Assembly: GCA_027972325.1 (NCBI GenBank)
Contig: JAPMOS010000223.1
Location: forward strand, 17,501 to 46,728
DNA: 29,228 bases
From: Paratrimastix pyriformis
Taxonomy: Eukaryota > Preaxostyla > Paratrimastigidae
Reading direction: 5' to 3'
The first letter of the stretch is position 1, and every line of letters begins with the position of its first letter. This document shows, one piece after another, positions 9,453-19,357 of the stretch. Under the pieces are notes generated by a model. It saw nothing but the letters and a program-made list of their open reading frames with translations, was not told the origin of the DNA and did not search any database. Both the position numbers and the translations under genes were made by a program.

Positions 9453-11163
9453 CTAGGGGTCCCCCTTGTCAGGTTCAGCGGCCCCCGACATTTCATGAGG
9501 TTTGCCACTGAACCGACCCGCCAACAGTGCCTCGTCGAAGCGATCCGTGACTCCTTCCACTGTGCGACCATAGTGCATTTGGTAGGTGCTGGACCTGGAG
9601 CTCCAACGATACCTGGTCAGAATCTGTGGCAGTGGAATGCCCAGTGCAGCGGCTTTCGACGGGGCGGCTGAGCGAATTGAATGGGCACCCCACTGCAGGG
9701 GAATGCCTGCCACCGTCATCGTCGAACGCACGCAGTTCCGGATCCAGTCTGCCGAGATGGCTTTGCCCACCCTGCACTTCACAGAGTGATCCCGTGGAAA
9801 GACAAAGAAGGTGTCCGACACTGCCTGACCCGCCACCGCTGGTTCCGTCGGCCGCTTGGTCAGCCACTGTTTCATGGCGCAGTGTAGGCACAGTGGGTTG
9901 TCGGGAGCCCCGACCACCTGGACCCCTCGAATCTTGGTGTTGTGTGTCTCCTTCGGACACACCTTCAGCCGAACGGAGTGCTCACACCCCGGCTGGCCGA
10001 ACTCAAAGCGTGAGTCGGAAAAAGAGATCGAGGTCCATGACCCTCAACCCCGCGATCTCCAACAAGCTGGCGACTTTACCAATGAGCCGGTTTTGGTCAA
10101 GGGTCGCATTGTCGGCCCACTCCCCCTCGAGCAATTTCAAGAGGTCTGCTAGGTCCCAGATCGGACCGAGGTCTTTGCCCCCAGCCGGTTTGTCCTTCCC
10201 GATGCCGGTGACGACTTGTTTCACCAGTTTGCCTTCCGGGGATAGAGGGTGGCCACTCATGGTGAAGTACATGGACAGTGCTGAGCGACGTGCCCCTGCC
10301 GAGCCCGAGCTGAGGTCCCTCTCCATGGCTTCATCCGCAATGAACGAGGCGACCTGGACCTCATTCTGGTCGGTCGCCTCCGTGATCGGAGCCAGGTCTT
10401 TGAGCGCGCACCACTCTTCATAGCGGCGAATAATGTGTGAGTATTTCTTCGAGGTTTTCTCTGCCAATGACCTCTGAATGAAATAACCTGCCGCTGCCGA
10501 CAGCTCCGGATGCTTGGGGGCCCAAGCAGGTGCCTCTTCTGAGAGCTTTTTCCGGGCTGTGGGTGTGGGTATCGCGCGTCCTGGGGCAGGACCTTTCTTG
10601 CCCGGGCGGAACAGAGTTCCGTCCACGGGTGTCCCCGCGGCGTTCTGGGCATCACAGGCCCCGCTCGTGGGTGCTTCCGACCGACCCGGGGGGTTTGTCA
10701 CACAGGACTCCGGGTGGTGCGTCATGGGAGTGGGGGTGGTGGTGCTCTTTGAGCGCAGAGACGCTGCCAGCTCGGCTAAGGTCATGTCCTCTCCCGAGTC
10801 TGCGTCGACGTCTACAGTTCCCTGTCCCACTGTGGGATCAGGGGCTCGTTGCTCCCCACCAGGCCTCCGGGTCGTCGAAGATCCGGGCTGGACCCATGGG
10901 GTGCAGCTGTCGGTCCTGGAACTTCCGGACGAGGGTGAGATCCGGATTGGTGAGTGTCTGCCAACCCCACTCGAGGTGTGCCCTGGCTTGCCGGACTGGG
11001 TCCCCGACACCTGTGTCACACAACACTCCCAGTGTGGGGGCCCAATTCCCTTGAGGTTGCGTGTCGTGCCTGCCAGGAATGTGTTCTCCTGCCGCGGTAA
11101 GGTCAGGGGTGGTGCCACTGCCATGTGCAGCATCACTGGCCACCACGGTGCCGATGTCCACAC
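9453..11163 (-). CDS. DIRS-A tyrosine recombinase
   Basis: The N-terminal part has a core-binding helical domain (around AEKTSKKYSHIIRRYEEW), then the first catalytic Arg region (LLEIAGLRVMDLDL). The C-terminal part has the HSIRSAAPSKAAALG box (His-x-x-Arg), a RYRWSS segment and a candidate nucleophile Tyr in TYQMHYGR. This order is that of DIRS recombinases, which insert the circular cDNA without a DDE integrase. The reading frame is interrupted. Upstream it overlaps the end of the reverse transcriptase region. Confidence 0.8.
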
Positions 11164-11259
11164 CGGGGTGAGGAGAAGGCCTCCCCCGCTGCTCCCTCAA
11201 CCGTTCCAAGACTCTGAGGATGAGCGAGAACGGTGGGTTGATCCACGGCACTTCTGAGG

Positions 11260-12825
11260 CTAGGTTCTGCCGAGAAGTCCACTCCACCGCTCCCGGTTCC
11301 TTGACCAAGGACCAGAACCGGGGCACAGGTGGTTTCGCGCCGATGCAAAGGCGTCCACCGTCGGTTTCGTCCTGAGTTTCACCACCGCCCTGAAGAGGGC
11401 TGGGTGGAGCTGGTAATCTTCGGCGTCGACCCACCGCGAGAGCCTGTCCGCTCTCACGTTGTCGATGCCGTGAATGTGCTCTGTGGTGAGGGTGATCCGG
11501 TGTGTCTGACAGAACTCCCAGAGTTTTCTCAACCGGGTGTTGAGCTGCTGACTCTGTGACTTGAGTCTGCCGACTGACCACACGACAGACGAATTGTCCG
11601 AGAACCAAAGTACGGACTTGCCCGTGACCTGTTCCCGGAACAGGTGGAGTGACCTGATGCCCGCTTCCAATTCGAGCGGGTTTATCGAGCTGATGTCCTG
11701 CAGGTCCGTCACTCTCCACAACTCGTGTGCTGGGATGCCCTGCTCGATGCTCTGTGCCGGAGTCCTCAGCACTGCCCCCCAGCCCATCTCGGCTGCATCC
11801 GTGGTCAGGATCAGCTCTGCTGGTGGGGTCCGAAGTGGGGTGCTGGTGGGGTACTGTGCATGTTCCCACCACTCCAAGTCCCTGTGTGACTCCTCCGAAA
11901 GGGTCACCAGTGCATGCCACCCCCCCTGCGCCTTGATCGCCGTGGACAGGTCGATGTTCAGGTTGCGCAGGTACAAGCAGGCCGGGCGAATCGTCTCCCT
12001 GCATGACGACATGAACCCGATCACCGCTGCCAATGATTTGGCTTTGATGGTGGTGCACTGTTGGGTGTTGTGCGCCATCTCTCTCACCTTCTGTGCCTTC
12101 TCGGGTGGGAGTGAGAGTGTCATCGCTCGAGTGTCGAGGACAAACCCCAGGAACTCCAGCATTTGAACTGGTTCCACTTGGGTTTTGTCCCAGCTGATCT
12201 CGAACCCGAGTGAGAGGAGGTGACGAAGGAGTGCCAGTGTATGCAGTTTGGTCTCCTGTGGTGACCTGCCCAACACCAGTAGGTCGTCGATGTAGTGGAC
12301 TACCAAGATGCCGTGTCTTCGGGCTTCCTTGATTGCCACTCTCATGGTCTTCGTAAAGATTCTGGGAGCCACATTCAGGCCGAATGGGAGGGCTTGGAAG
12401 CGATATTCCGTCCGGTGAGGTGGAAAGATCGGGATGTGAAAGTACGCATGCTTGAGGTCGATCTTGGTGGCCCACATCATGGGCTCCACCACGGCCCTCA
12501 CCGTCTTCCACCCCTCCATTTTGAAGGAGGGGCAGAAGATGAAGTGATTCAAGGCGGTGAGGTCCAGGATCAACCTCCATTTCCCGCCGGGCTTGGGCCG
12601 CCCAAAATGGGAGATCTCATCCCTTTGTCCGACCCCCTGGATCGTTTTCAGTGCCGATATCCCAAGGTACTCCTGGACCACCGCCTCCAAGCCCAGTTTC
12701 TCCTCCCCCACCAAGTGGTAAGGGTCCCGGGACCACGCCCCCGGGTTGGGTGGGGGTCCCTTGAACGGGATGTGAAACCCTTCCGATACCACCTGTGCCA
12801 CTTCCCGAGGTGGTCTGAGGGCCAA
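11260..12825 (-). CDS. DIRS-A reverse transcriptase and RNase H
   Basis: Reverse transcriptase motifs appear in order: FGRPKPGGKWRLILDL, KIDLKHAYFHIPI, ALPFGLNVAPRIF and the catalytic HYIDDLLVLG at about residues 175-185. RNase H follows with LTTDAAEMGWGAV, the Glu in NPLELEAG, LWFSDNSSVVWSV and HGIDNVRADRLSR, giving the usual D-E-D-D set. Downstream, in an overlapping frame to about 10838, a PWINPPFSLILRVL segment carries the NPPF motif of the Dam-like domain found in DIRS elements. The family assignment is firm. Confidence 0.9.
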   Translation of the reverse strand: MALRPPREVAQVVSEGFHIPFKGPPPNPGAWSRDPYHLVGEEKLGLEAVVQEYLGISALKTIQGVGQRDEISHFGRPKPGGKWRLILDLTALNHFIFCPSFKMEGWKTVRAVVEPMMWATKIDLKHAYFHIPIFPPHRTEYRFQALPFGLNVAPRIFTKTMRVAIKEARRHGILVVHYIDDLLVLGRSPQETKLHTLALLRHLLSLGFEISWDKTQVEPVQMLEFLGFVLDTRAMTLSLPPEKAQKVREMAHNTQQCTTIKAKSLAAVIGFMSSCRETIRPACLYLRNLNIDLSTAIKAQGGWHALVTLSEESHRDLEWWEHAQYPTSTPLRTPPAELILTTDAAEMGWGAVLRTPAQSIEQGIPAHELWRVTDLQDISSINPLELEAGIRSLHLFREQVTGKSVLWFSDNSSVVWSVGRLKSQSQQLNTRLRKLWEFCQTHRITLTTEHIHGIDNVRADRLSRWVDAEDYQLHPALFRAVVKLRTKPTVDAFASARNHLCPGSGPWSRNRERWSGLLGRT

Positions 12826-13843
12826 CCTCCCGGTGCCGAGCCAGCCTGCCTGCCAGTGGTCCCCGAGGTGGGTGCTGTGCCAGCAGCCGCAGTTTGGCCT
12901 GCTCCCGGTCCCATTGAGGGTCCAGTCCGAGAAGGAAGGGTCCCTCCCCAGGGGTTGGGACTGTCCCTCCCCCGAGCTGAGTCCCCTTGGGCCGTGTTAT
13001 GGGGTGAGGCAGAGTTTCCCCTGAGGGGTGGGGTGAGTGGGTTCCCGAGTTGGGTGCCTGCCCTCCCGGGACTTGGCACCCTCCTCCGGTCCCGTGACGG
13101 GGTTGTGGGGGAGAGCGGGGACAAGACGGGGCGTAGAGGTGAGGGAGTGCATGACGGGTGGTGCAGGTGTGCTGGACAGACTGCTGCCGCCCTCCCTTGC
13201 TCTGGTCCCACTCCCGGGCCAGGTAGGTCTTGCCCTGCCATTTGATCTGGCCGTTTTGGGGGTTACTTTTATCGGCGCCACCCCCAGGGGCGCCTGGTCC
13301 CCCCACCCCGCACCCGTACCGGAGGTGGTGGGGACGCGAGTCGCTGCCTCCGCCACTGAGGTGCATGAGCTTCACCGCCAACGCTAGCGGAACGTGTGAG
13401 TGGGTGTTTCCGGGACCCTGCCTCGCAGACCTCCCCGCGTGTCCCCGCATTGGGGAGTGTGACCGCCTCTGACTGTGTATCGGTCCGTCTCGGGTTCACA
13501 AACCCCTCGCCCAAGGTCGGCGGATCCTTCTCGCCGGTCTCTGTGTAGCCCCCCACGTTCGGGACCTCCTTGGGTGACGCTCGCCCCGCTGAGGTGACGA
13601 CGCTAACCTGGGGTGTGAGTTGCTGTTCCGAGTCCCCAACCTCGCAGACCTCCATGAGGGTTTCAGGTTTGCCCGATGAGATCGCCTCCGCATGTCCTTC
13701 CGTCAGCACCGTGTGCTGCCCTCTTCGGGGTCTCTCCGGTGAGTGCCTGCCTCACCTGGGGTAATGTCCTCGCGCGGAGGGTTCCGGTGGGTAGTGTTCC
13801 CATGCCGCGAGTCTCCCTGGGTGATGTTCCCTCCATCGACCCG

Positions 13844-15367
13844 TCAGAGCCTGGACTGGACCCCCAGGCCCGCCCCGACTGCCCCACGGGCTTTGTTGCC
13901 TTGTCCTGCTCTGAGTGTGAGAGACTGTGCGGTAGGGCTCATACAGACTGCCTCTCCGAGTGCTGGCGACGACGCCTGCGAGGGTGTGATCACCGGTGCT
14001 GATACGTCCGGTGCCGGTGGAACTGGTGCAGAAGTTGTTTCCAGTTTAGCCACGGTTGTGCCGAGTGGAACACCACAAGGACTGGCTTCCCGGACCAAAG
14101 ACTGATGAGTATCGAGTATTTCAGCATTGTGCGGTGCGAGTTGGTGAGCAGCAGACCCTTCACCTTTTTCTTCTTGTTGATTGTAACGTGTCTCTTGGCA
14201 AGACAACGCCACGGAGCGAGGAAAAGGAGGGGCTGCACCCGAATTGAATGCCAATGAGCCTTCTGTGACCCCAGTTGGTTGTGGGCTCTGTGATGATAAG
14301 GCCAACGAGGTTGGTCGAAAAGCGTGCGCCAACGGAGGACCCGAGGGCAGACAAAATTCTGGGGACAGAAAGTGGGTTTTCTTGCGCCGTCTTGACTTTG
14401 GAATAACCCAGAGGTAGTCCGTGCTGTTTGACTTGGTGTTTTTGGGAGTGCCCGTGTCCACACCCAGTGTGGCAGAGGAGGCCATGGGCAGACCCGGGTT
14501 TAGTGGCTTTTTCCTGGCCTCGGTGGCCGTCGTGGCTTTGTTCTTCAAAGCCTCCAGCTCGCTGGCCTCGATGATGCAGGCCTCGGGCATCTTCGTCCCG
14601 TCCTCCAGCCGGCACAGTGGGCGCCACTCGCTCCGGCGGAGGTCGCTAAGGGTCCTCGTCGTTTCCTTGAGGGCATCCAGAGCCAGGATGCCAAGGTTTC
14701 GAGCGGCCTCGAATGAGAGCTCAGACGGCGATGATGCCGTCGAAAGGTTGGCGAGTGCCACCAGAGTCTGTAGAGGGCGCATAGCGGAGAACACCCCTGC
14801 TGTAGCCCGAGCCAGCGCACTGTCCCGTTGAGTCGCCGCCTTCCGCAGGTCTGGATCAATGAGGCGTAAGGCACTCACTGGTGGTGCAACTGCAGGATCG
14901 GCCTTGCCTTGGTCTCGAAAGTTGGGAAACGCGCGGCCGACGTGAACAACGCGAGCGAATTCCTCTTGTGTCGGTGCTTCGTGTTGAAGACGATTGAATT
15001 GCAGCCCCAGCATCTGCAAAGTCTGTGCTTCTCTTTCTGGTAAGGTTGGAGGAGTCACCACCTTTTTTGTAGGGGCCTCCTTCGCAAAGATGTCCGGTAA
15101 CTTGGCCGTTGGTTTGAAATAGATCTGTTGGAGAGTATCGAAGTAGTATTGTCCGACTTCCTCTTGATCTTGATCGCTTTCATCTTCTTTTCCTTCAGGA
15201 TTTGTTGCACCCAACAGAGAGCTGTCACCCTCCGCTCCAGTGTCGCCTTCAGGGTCAGGAGGTTGGGTTTGGGGGCCAGGGTTGGCCGGATGTTCAGGGT
15301 CAAGGGCGGGCCCCTGTTGCTGCTGGGTCTGTTGTTGTGGTGTTGCTTGTTGATCTGCTTGATCCAT
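13844..15367 (-). CDS. DIRS-A ORF1 (Gag-like)
   Basis: The frame opens with MDQADQQATPQQQTQQQ at 15367, close inside the right terminal repeat, as ORF1 does in DIRS elements. A Gln/Pro-rich and acidic N-terminus is followed by a helical region (around ETRTL, ALATATAG-like stretches) and a Ser/Pro-rich C-terminus. I see no zinc knuckle. The Gag-like role is inferred from position. Part of the 3' half of this frame recurs at 19141-19357 and 28622-28659. Confidence 0.6.
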   Translation of the reverse strand: MDQADQQATPQQQTQQQQGPALDPEHPANPGPQTQPPDPEGDTGAEGDSSLLGATNPEGKEDESDQDQEEVGQYYFDTLQQIYFKPTAKLPDIFAKEAPTKKVVTPPTLPEREAQTLQMLGLQFNRLQHEAPTQEEFARVVHVGRAFPNFRDQGKADPAVAPPVSALRLIDPDLRKAATQRDSALARATAGVFSAMRPLQTLVALANLSTASSPSELSFEAARNLGILALDALKETTRTLSDLRRSEWRPLCRLEDGTKMPEACIIEASELEALKNKATTATEARKKPLNPGLPMASSATLGVDTGTPKNTKSNSTDYLWVIPKSRRRKKTHFLSPEFCLPSGPPLAHAFRPTSLALSSQSPQPTGVTEGSLAFNSGAAPPFPRSVALSCQETRYNQQEEKGEGSAAHQLAPHNAEILDTHQSLVREASPCGVPLGTTVAKLETTSAPVPPAPDVSAPVITPSQASSPALGEAVCMSPTAQSLTLRAGQGNKARGAVGAGLGVQSRL

Positions 15368-15405
15368 TCTTTGCCCAATAGGGATGCGTCTTGAAGCGTG
15401 CGAAA

Positions 15406-15522
15406 CGCAAAGGGCAGGGTACACTATCCGTGTCAGCTGACATGGATTTTCTTTCTATTTGTGGTCAGTGCCGTTTTTTGCGTTGCCTGACGTGATGTCT
15501 ATTTTCCTGGGGGTTTGGGAAG
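15406..15522. repeat. DIRS-A inverted terminal repeat, right arm
   Basis: Reverse complement of the left arm at 8761-8877, with a weaker extension outward to about 15549. This is the upstream end of the element as transcribed, so it should contain its promoter. ORF1 begins about 40 bp inside it. Confidence 0.9.
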
Positions 15523-15549
15523 ATGAAGGTCGTCGAGATTGATTACTCG

Positions 15550-16711
15550 TTCGCCGAGGCTCCGAGGCTGAACAGGAGGTGGCTCGCCTCCTCGAGACGG
15601 GCGCAATCCGACCCGTCCAGGCGCCGCCCCACAACATCTCCCCACTGACGTGCGCGCCCAAGAAGAACGGCAAGCTGAGGCTGTGCATCGACATGCGCTT
15701 CGTCAACTCTTTTGTCCAGGCGCCGGCCTTCAAGCTGGAGGACCTGACCACGCTGGCGCCTCTGCTGCGCGACGGGGACTACATCTCGACGGCGGACCTC
15801 TCCGAGGGCTACCATCACCTGCGCATTCACCCCGACGACCAGCAGTTCCTGGGCTTCGCCTGGCGGGGCCGCTACTACGTCTACACGGCCCTGCCCTTCG
15901 GCCTCTCATGCGCCCCCTGGGCCTTCACCAAATTCCTGAGGCCCCTCTGCGAGTACCTCCGGGGCCCCTCGTGCGGCCTGCGGATGCTCTCCTACATCGA
16001 CGACTTCATCGTGGCCAGTCGGCCGACCGAGGCCGATCGCGAGTGGGCGCGCTTCGTGGCCGTGATGGAGCAGGCGGGCATGAACCTCAAGCTGGAGAAG
16101 TGCCATCCGCCCGCCCCGCGGCAGCAGTTCCTGGGGTACGAGGTCGAGACCGCTCCCCAGGTGCGCTACTGCGTGCCCGCCGAGAAGCGGCGCACCATCC
16201 GGCACGAGATCGCCCGGCTGCTGCGCTGCTCGCGGCCCCACGTTCGCCGTGTGGCCCACGTGGCGGGCCTCTGCCTGTCCGTCTCGCGGGCCGTTGCCCC
16301 GGCCAAGTTTCTCCTGCGCAACGTCTACCGCGTGGTCGCAGCGGCCCCCAACTGGCACTGCTGCGTGATGCTGGACGAGCCGGCCCGGGGAGACCTCCGC
16401 TGGTGGCTGGAGGGCCTCGAGGGCTGGAACGGGGCCTGTCCGCTCCCGACGCCGGCCGATCTGACCTGCGCCACGGACGCCTCGGACATCGGCTGGGGGG
16501 CCTGCTGGCTGGAGCGCAACGAGACGGCCCAGGGCCCCTGGACGGGCGTCATGCGCGAGGCGCCCATCAACCAGCGCGAGAGCATGGCCGTGCTCAACGC
16601 CCTGCGCATCTGGGCCGCGACGCCGGCCTGGCGGGGCCGCACGGTGCTCTTCCAGGTCGACAACGCGACGACGGTGGCCCACCTCAACGGGTTTGGCCGC
16701 CTCAACCCGGC
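15550..16711 (+). mobile_element. DIRS-B-type reverse transcriptase/RNase H fragment
   Basis: A truncated piece of a second DIRS family, closely related to the whole copy at 21431-27743 but on the other strand. It keeps reverse transcriptase motifs ([47 protein letters not shown] and the catalytic [10 protein letters not shown]) and most of RNase H ([38 protein letters not shown]). Its left edge abuts the outer end of DIRS-A and its right edge is cut within RNase H, where SKP1 coding sequence begins. Both ends are missing, so it is a fossil fragment. Confidence 0.85.
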
Positions 16712-17124
16712 GAGAAGGTGATTGAGTACTGCCGTTACCACGTTCAGGCCGACAAGCCTGATTCTGGCGTTTCGGACAACGATAAGAAGACTTGGGATGA
16801 GAACTTTGTGAAGGTGGACAAGGAGACTCTCTTCAACCTCATCATGGCCGCCAACTATCTTGATGTTAAGTCTCTCCTTGATCTCACTTGCGCCACTGTC
16901 GCCAACATGCTCAAGAACAAGACTCCCGAGGTTCGCATTGTTTCGCGGCTTTCTTGCTCATCCTCACGCACTTTTCCAGGAAATCCGTCGTGAGTTCAAC
17001 ATCAAGAACGACCTGACGCCCGAGGAGGAGGAGGAGATTAAGCGGGAGTCTGCCTGGTCTGCTTGGATTTCCTCCTCATTTTTTCCGATACTCATCCCTT
17101 CTTATCCACAGGCTCTACCAGTGA
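16712..17124 (+). CDS. SKP1: SKP1 E3 ligase adaptor, 3' part only
   Basis: SKP1 links F-box proteins to cullin-1 in SCF ubiquitin ligases. Exons are 16712-16930, 16980-17047 and 17112-17124. The first intron (16931-16979) starts GTTCGC and ends TTCCAG. The second (17048-17111) starts GTCTGC and ends CCACAG. The protein begins at [11 protein letters not shown], continues through [30 protein letters not shown] and [14 protein letters not shown], and stops at TGA 17122-17124 after KRELYQ. These are the hallmark Skp1 POZ and F-box-binding segments. The N-terminal half is absent: upstream sequence switches abruptly to DIRS-B RNase H, with the short word CCCGGC at the join. This is either a gene broken by rearrangement or an assembly join. 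The C-terminus ends without the WCFE/WAFE tail of many SKP1 proteins. Confidence 0.9.
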
Positions 17125-17160
17125 GGTTCCGGGTTGCTGTTCGATCGGTTTGTGGGGATC

Positions 17161-18383
17161 TCATATCGCTCCCCACCTTGCCGGCCCGAAAACTGCCGAA
17201 GCCAAAGCCTTTGCAGTGCCAACCGACTGGTGGAGATAATGTTTGGTGAGTGTCGCACCCTTGCGCGACCACCGAAACTGTGCAGACACAGCCAGCCCGT
17301 CAAGCCCAGTCGACGCTGCCTTCGAGGCCGCAGCGGCCCTGACAGAGTGCGGGCCCCACTCTTTGCCCAAGCCTGCGGCCAGCATCAGCCGCTTGCCACA
17401 AGACAACAACCATGTTGTTGTGCATTTTTCCCCATTCTTGAGCTGGGGTGCACCGCTCTGGACGGCTGTCATTCAATTCAATCACCGCGCAGTGAAAACA
17501 GAGCAGTGGGTCAGCCTCGTTTCCTCCCATTTTTTGCATGACCCATTCCTTCTTCCTCCTTTCCTTGGGCAGGACTTTGAGTTCGCACATGTGGTCGCCA
17601 TCAATGAGGCGAAGGTCCTCCAACCGTGCGGTGTTGAGGTCCGCCGCTCTCAGTCCGAGGGCCTCGCCCAACAGGACAATTTTTCCCAGGAGGTCGCGAT
17701 GGTCCAGCTTGGAATTTGTCCCAAGTGATCTGAGACGGCGCCAGATGAGGTCCGTGTCGAAGGTTCCCTTCCTGACTGACACTGGCTTTGTCTTCTCCAT
17801 CCCCGTCAAAACGGCCTTCACTGTGGCTTTTTTCCCAAGTAGGCAGCAAACTGGGCAACGGCCGTATCGTAGTTTCTCTGAGTCTTGCTCTCGACCGAGT
17901 GAGCGATGAGCTGCCGGGCTGCCTCACTCAGTTGGTGGGGGGGTGAGTCCTCTCCCACGAGGTCAATAACGACAGGTCCAGCTGATGGAGCTTCTCCCCG
18001 GACCTCTCTGCGGTCACCGACCTTCCCCAGCGTGAGTTTCGCCTGCCTCAGGAGGCAGTGGAAGCGATCGACAAGGAGGTCGCAGAATTGCTGCGTGTCG
18101 CTGCGGCCATCGAAACCCACCAGCAGCAGGGACTGGTGCTCCAGCACCTCTTCACGGTCCCGAAGCCCGACTTCCGTTATCGGGCCGAAGCCCGCGGGTA
18201 AAAATAGACCTCCCGGTCCGCCCTCCCCGCGAGACAAGCTCGCAAGAAGGAACGCCGACACGTCCCTTCATCCATCCCTTCCTCATTCTTCTCGTTCTTC
18301 TTCCGTTGCTTGATCGCTACAAGCATAGTTCTCCGAAGTCCACCCAGTTCGCTCCCAATCTCCTTCTGGGTCTCTTCATCCAC
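17161..18383 (-). mobile_element. third DIRS-type tyrosine recombinase fragment
   Basis: A recombinase on the minus strand, distinct in sequence from those of DIRS-A and DIRS-B. It shows a helical N-terminal region (DEETQKEIGSELGG near 18380), a core-binding-like segment (ESKTQRNYDTAVAQFAAYLG near 17840), the first catalytic Arg region (GEALGLRAADLNTARLEDL), then GPHSVRAAAASKAA (His-x-x-Arg) and RWSRKGATLTKHYLH with the candidate Tyr. Coding sequence is interrupted in a few places. No reverse transcriptase or terminal repeats go with it here. It ends 36 bp beyond the SKP1 stop, tail to tail. A solo DIRS remnant is most likely; a Crypton-like recombinase is the alternative. Confidence 0.65.
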
Positions 18384-18815
18384 AATCCCCAGCTCTGCTG
18401 CCAGTCTGCAGTCATTCGCGTAGATTTCCCGAAACCCGCACCGTCTTCGCAGTTCGACATGTCACCCCCCCGGGTCTGCCCCCCGACCCGGGGGCCCGCC
18501 CGGGCCCGCCAGACCAACAACACCGGGCTGGGCCCTGCCCCACGACCCCATAGGCACCCCAGACCCAGGCCCCAGGGGGCCCCCTGGGGGCCTTCCCGAC
18601 GGGGTCGGTGTGATTTTCTATAGGAGGGGCGTGCGCGTGGTTTCTATTGGCCCCGTTCACATATCATCCCAACCGTCCATCAGCGGACGACCCCGATGCG
18701 CGTTTCGTGTTGCCCCATGTGCGGACTATGGTTTGGTACCTCATAGTCTGTCACACTTTTCAATTTTGACTGGGTGGCGTCGGTCGAACACGGCGGGGCA
18801 TTTTTTCCCATCGTG
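18384..18815. other. no gene seen; GC-rich palindromic sequence
   Basis: I see no convincing coding sequence here. Around 18,455-18,600 the sequence is very rich in C and G, with repeated CCCGGG and GGGCCC words and the long palindrome listed separately. It could be leader sequence of the recombinase at 17161-18383, which is read leftward from here. Confidence 0.4.
18570..18589. repeat. 20-bp perfect GC palindrome
   Basis: CCCCAGGGGGCCCCCTGGGG is a perfect inverted repeat with no loop. It can form a cruciform in DNA, and the G runs could also form a G-quadruplex. No function is evident. Confidence 0.85.
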
Positions 18816-18817
18816 GA

Positions 18818-18900
18818 CGAGGTCGTCACGAGGTCGTCGCGAGGTCGTCCGAGGTCGTCCGAGGTCGTCCGAGGTCGTCCGAGGTCGTCACGAGGTCTTC
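18818..18900. repeat. 10-bp minisatellite, unit CGAGGTCGTC
   Basis: About eight head-to-tail copies of CGAGGTCGTC with small variants. The unit together with its neighbour forms the partial palindrome GACGAGGTCGTC. Further lone copies occur near 18,927 and 18,950. Translations of this array are artefacts of the repeat. Confidence 0.85.
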
Positions 18901-18959
18901 CGGGGTAGGATGCCGAGTCCAAGGCGGACGAGGTCCTGAATCGTCCCGAGCGAGGTCGT

Positions 18960-19137
18960 TGCCACCACAGGGAAATTTTCCAATAAACTGCCAATTTATT
19001 CCCTGTAAAAGTATATTGGCCATACGAACGAGCAAAAACTGAGAATAAATGAGAATAAATCGACAATTTTTCGACATTAAAATTTACAGGCCATTTATTG
19101 CCCATTCAAATTCAACGACAATAAAACTGACACTTTA
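18960..19137. other. AT-rich patch, no gene
   Basis: Composition shifts sharply to A and T. Words such as AATAAACTGCCAAT and TTGGCCATAC recall the patch at 1-113. A short duplicated word GAGAATAAAT occurs near 19,045. It ends where the DIRS-A ORF1 fragment begins at 19141. Confidence 0.4.
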
Positions 19138-19140
19138 ATG

Positions 19141-19357
19141 TCTGAGTGTGAGAGTGACTGTGCGGTAGGGCTCATACCGACTGCCTCTCCGAGTGCTGGC
19201 GACGACGCCTGCGAGGGTGTGACTGGTGCTGATGCGTCCGGTTCCGGTGGAACTGGTGCAGAAGTTGTTTCCAGTTTAGCCACGGTTGTGCCGAGTGGAA
19301 CACCACAAGGACTGGCTTCCCGGACCAAAGACTGATGAGTATCGAGTATTTCAGCAT
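19141..19357 (-). mobile_element. DIRS-A ORF1 fragment, outer left piece
   Basis: This matches DIRS-A 13910-14127 closely, so it is a stray piece of ORF1 from another DIRS-A copy. It ends with the 12-bp word GTATTTCAGCAT (19346-19357). The same word starts the right-hand piece at 28622-28633, and the two pieces are contiguous in DIRS-A. R1 therefore inserted here. Both ends of the original element are missing. Confidence 0.8.

Larger units (their letters stand above)
8736..15549 (-). mobile_element. DIRS-A, structurally whole DIRS-type retrotransposon
   Basis: About 6.8 kb, read on the minus strand. It has inverted terminal repeats (117-bp core at 8761-8877 and 15406-15522, with a weaker match for about 25 bp further out). 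An internal copy complementary to the left end lies at 9386-9435. In order it carries ORF1 (13844-15367), reverse transcriptase with RNase H (12825-11260), a Dam-like NPPF region, and a tyrosine recombinase (11163-9453). Inverted ends, an internal complementary region and a recombinase in place of an integrase are the hallmarks of DIRS1-type elements. The coding parts are interrupted in a few places. The terminal cores show only a few differences, so the copy is fairly young but older-looking than DIRS-B. The stretch 12826-13843 is GC-rich linker between ORF1 and the reverse transcriptase, with no domain I can name. Confidence 0.85.

Noticed and set aside
9440-9470. B-box-like GGTTCGAGGCTCC on the minus strand and palindrome ACCCCTAGGGGT
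   Set aside because: No D arm or anticodon arm lies at tRNA spacing, and it lies inside DIRS-A near its internal complementary region.
15650-16993. 447-residue plus-strand frame fusing element sequence to SKP1
   Set aside because: The part before 16712 is an out-of-frame translation of the reverse transcriptase region; only the SKP1 part is real.
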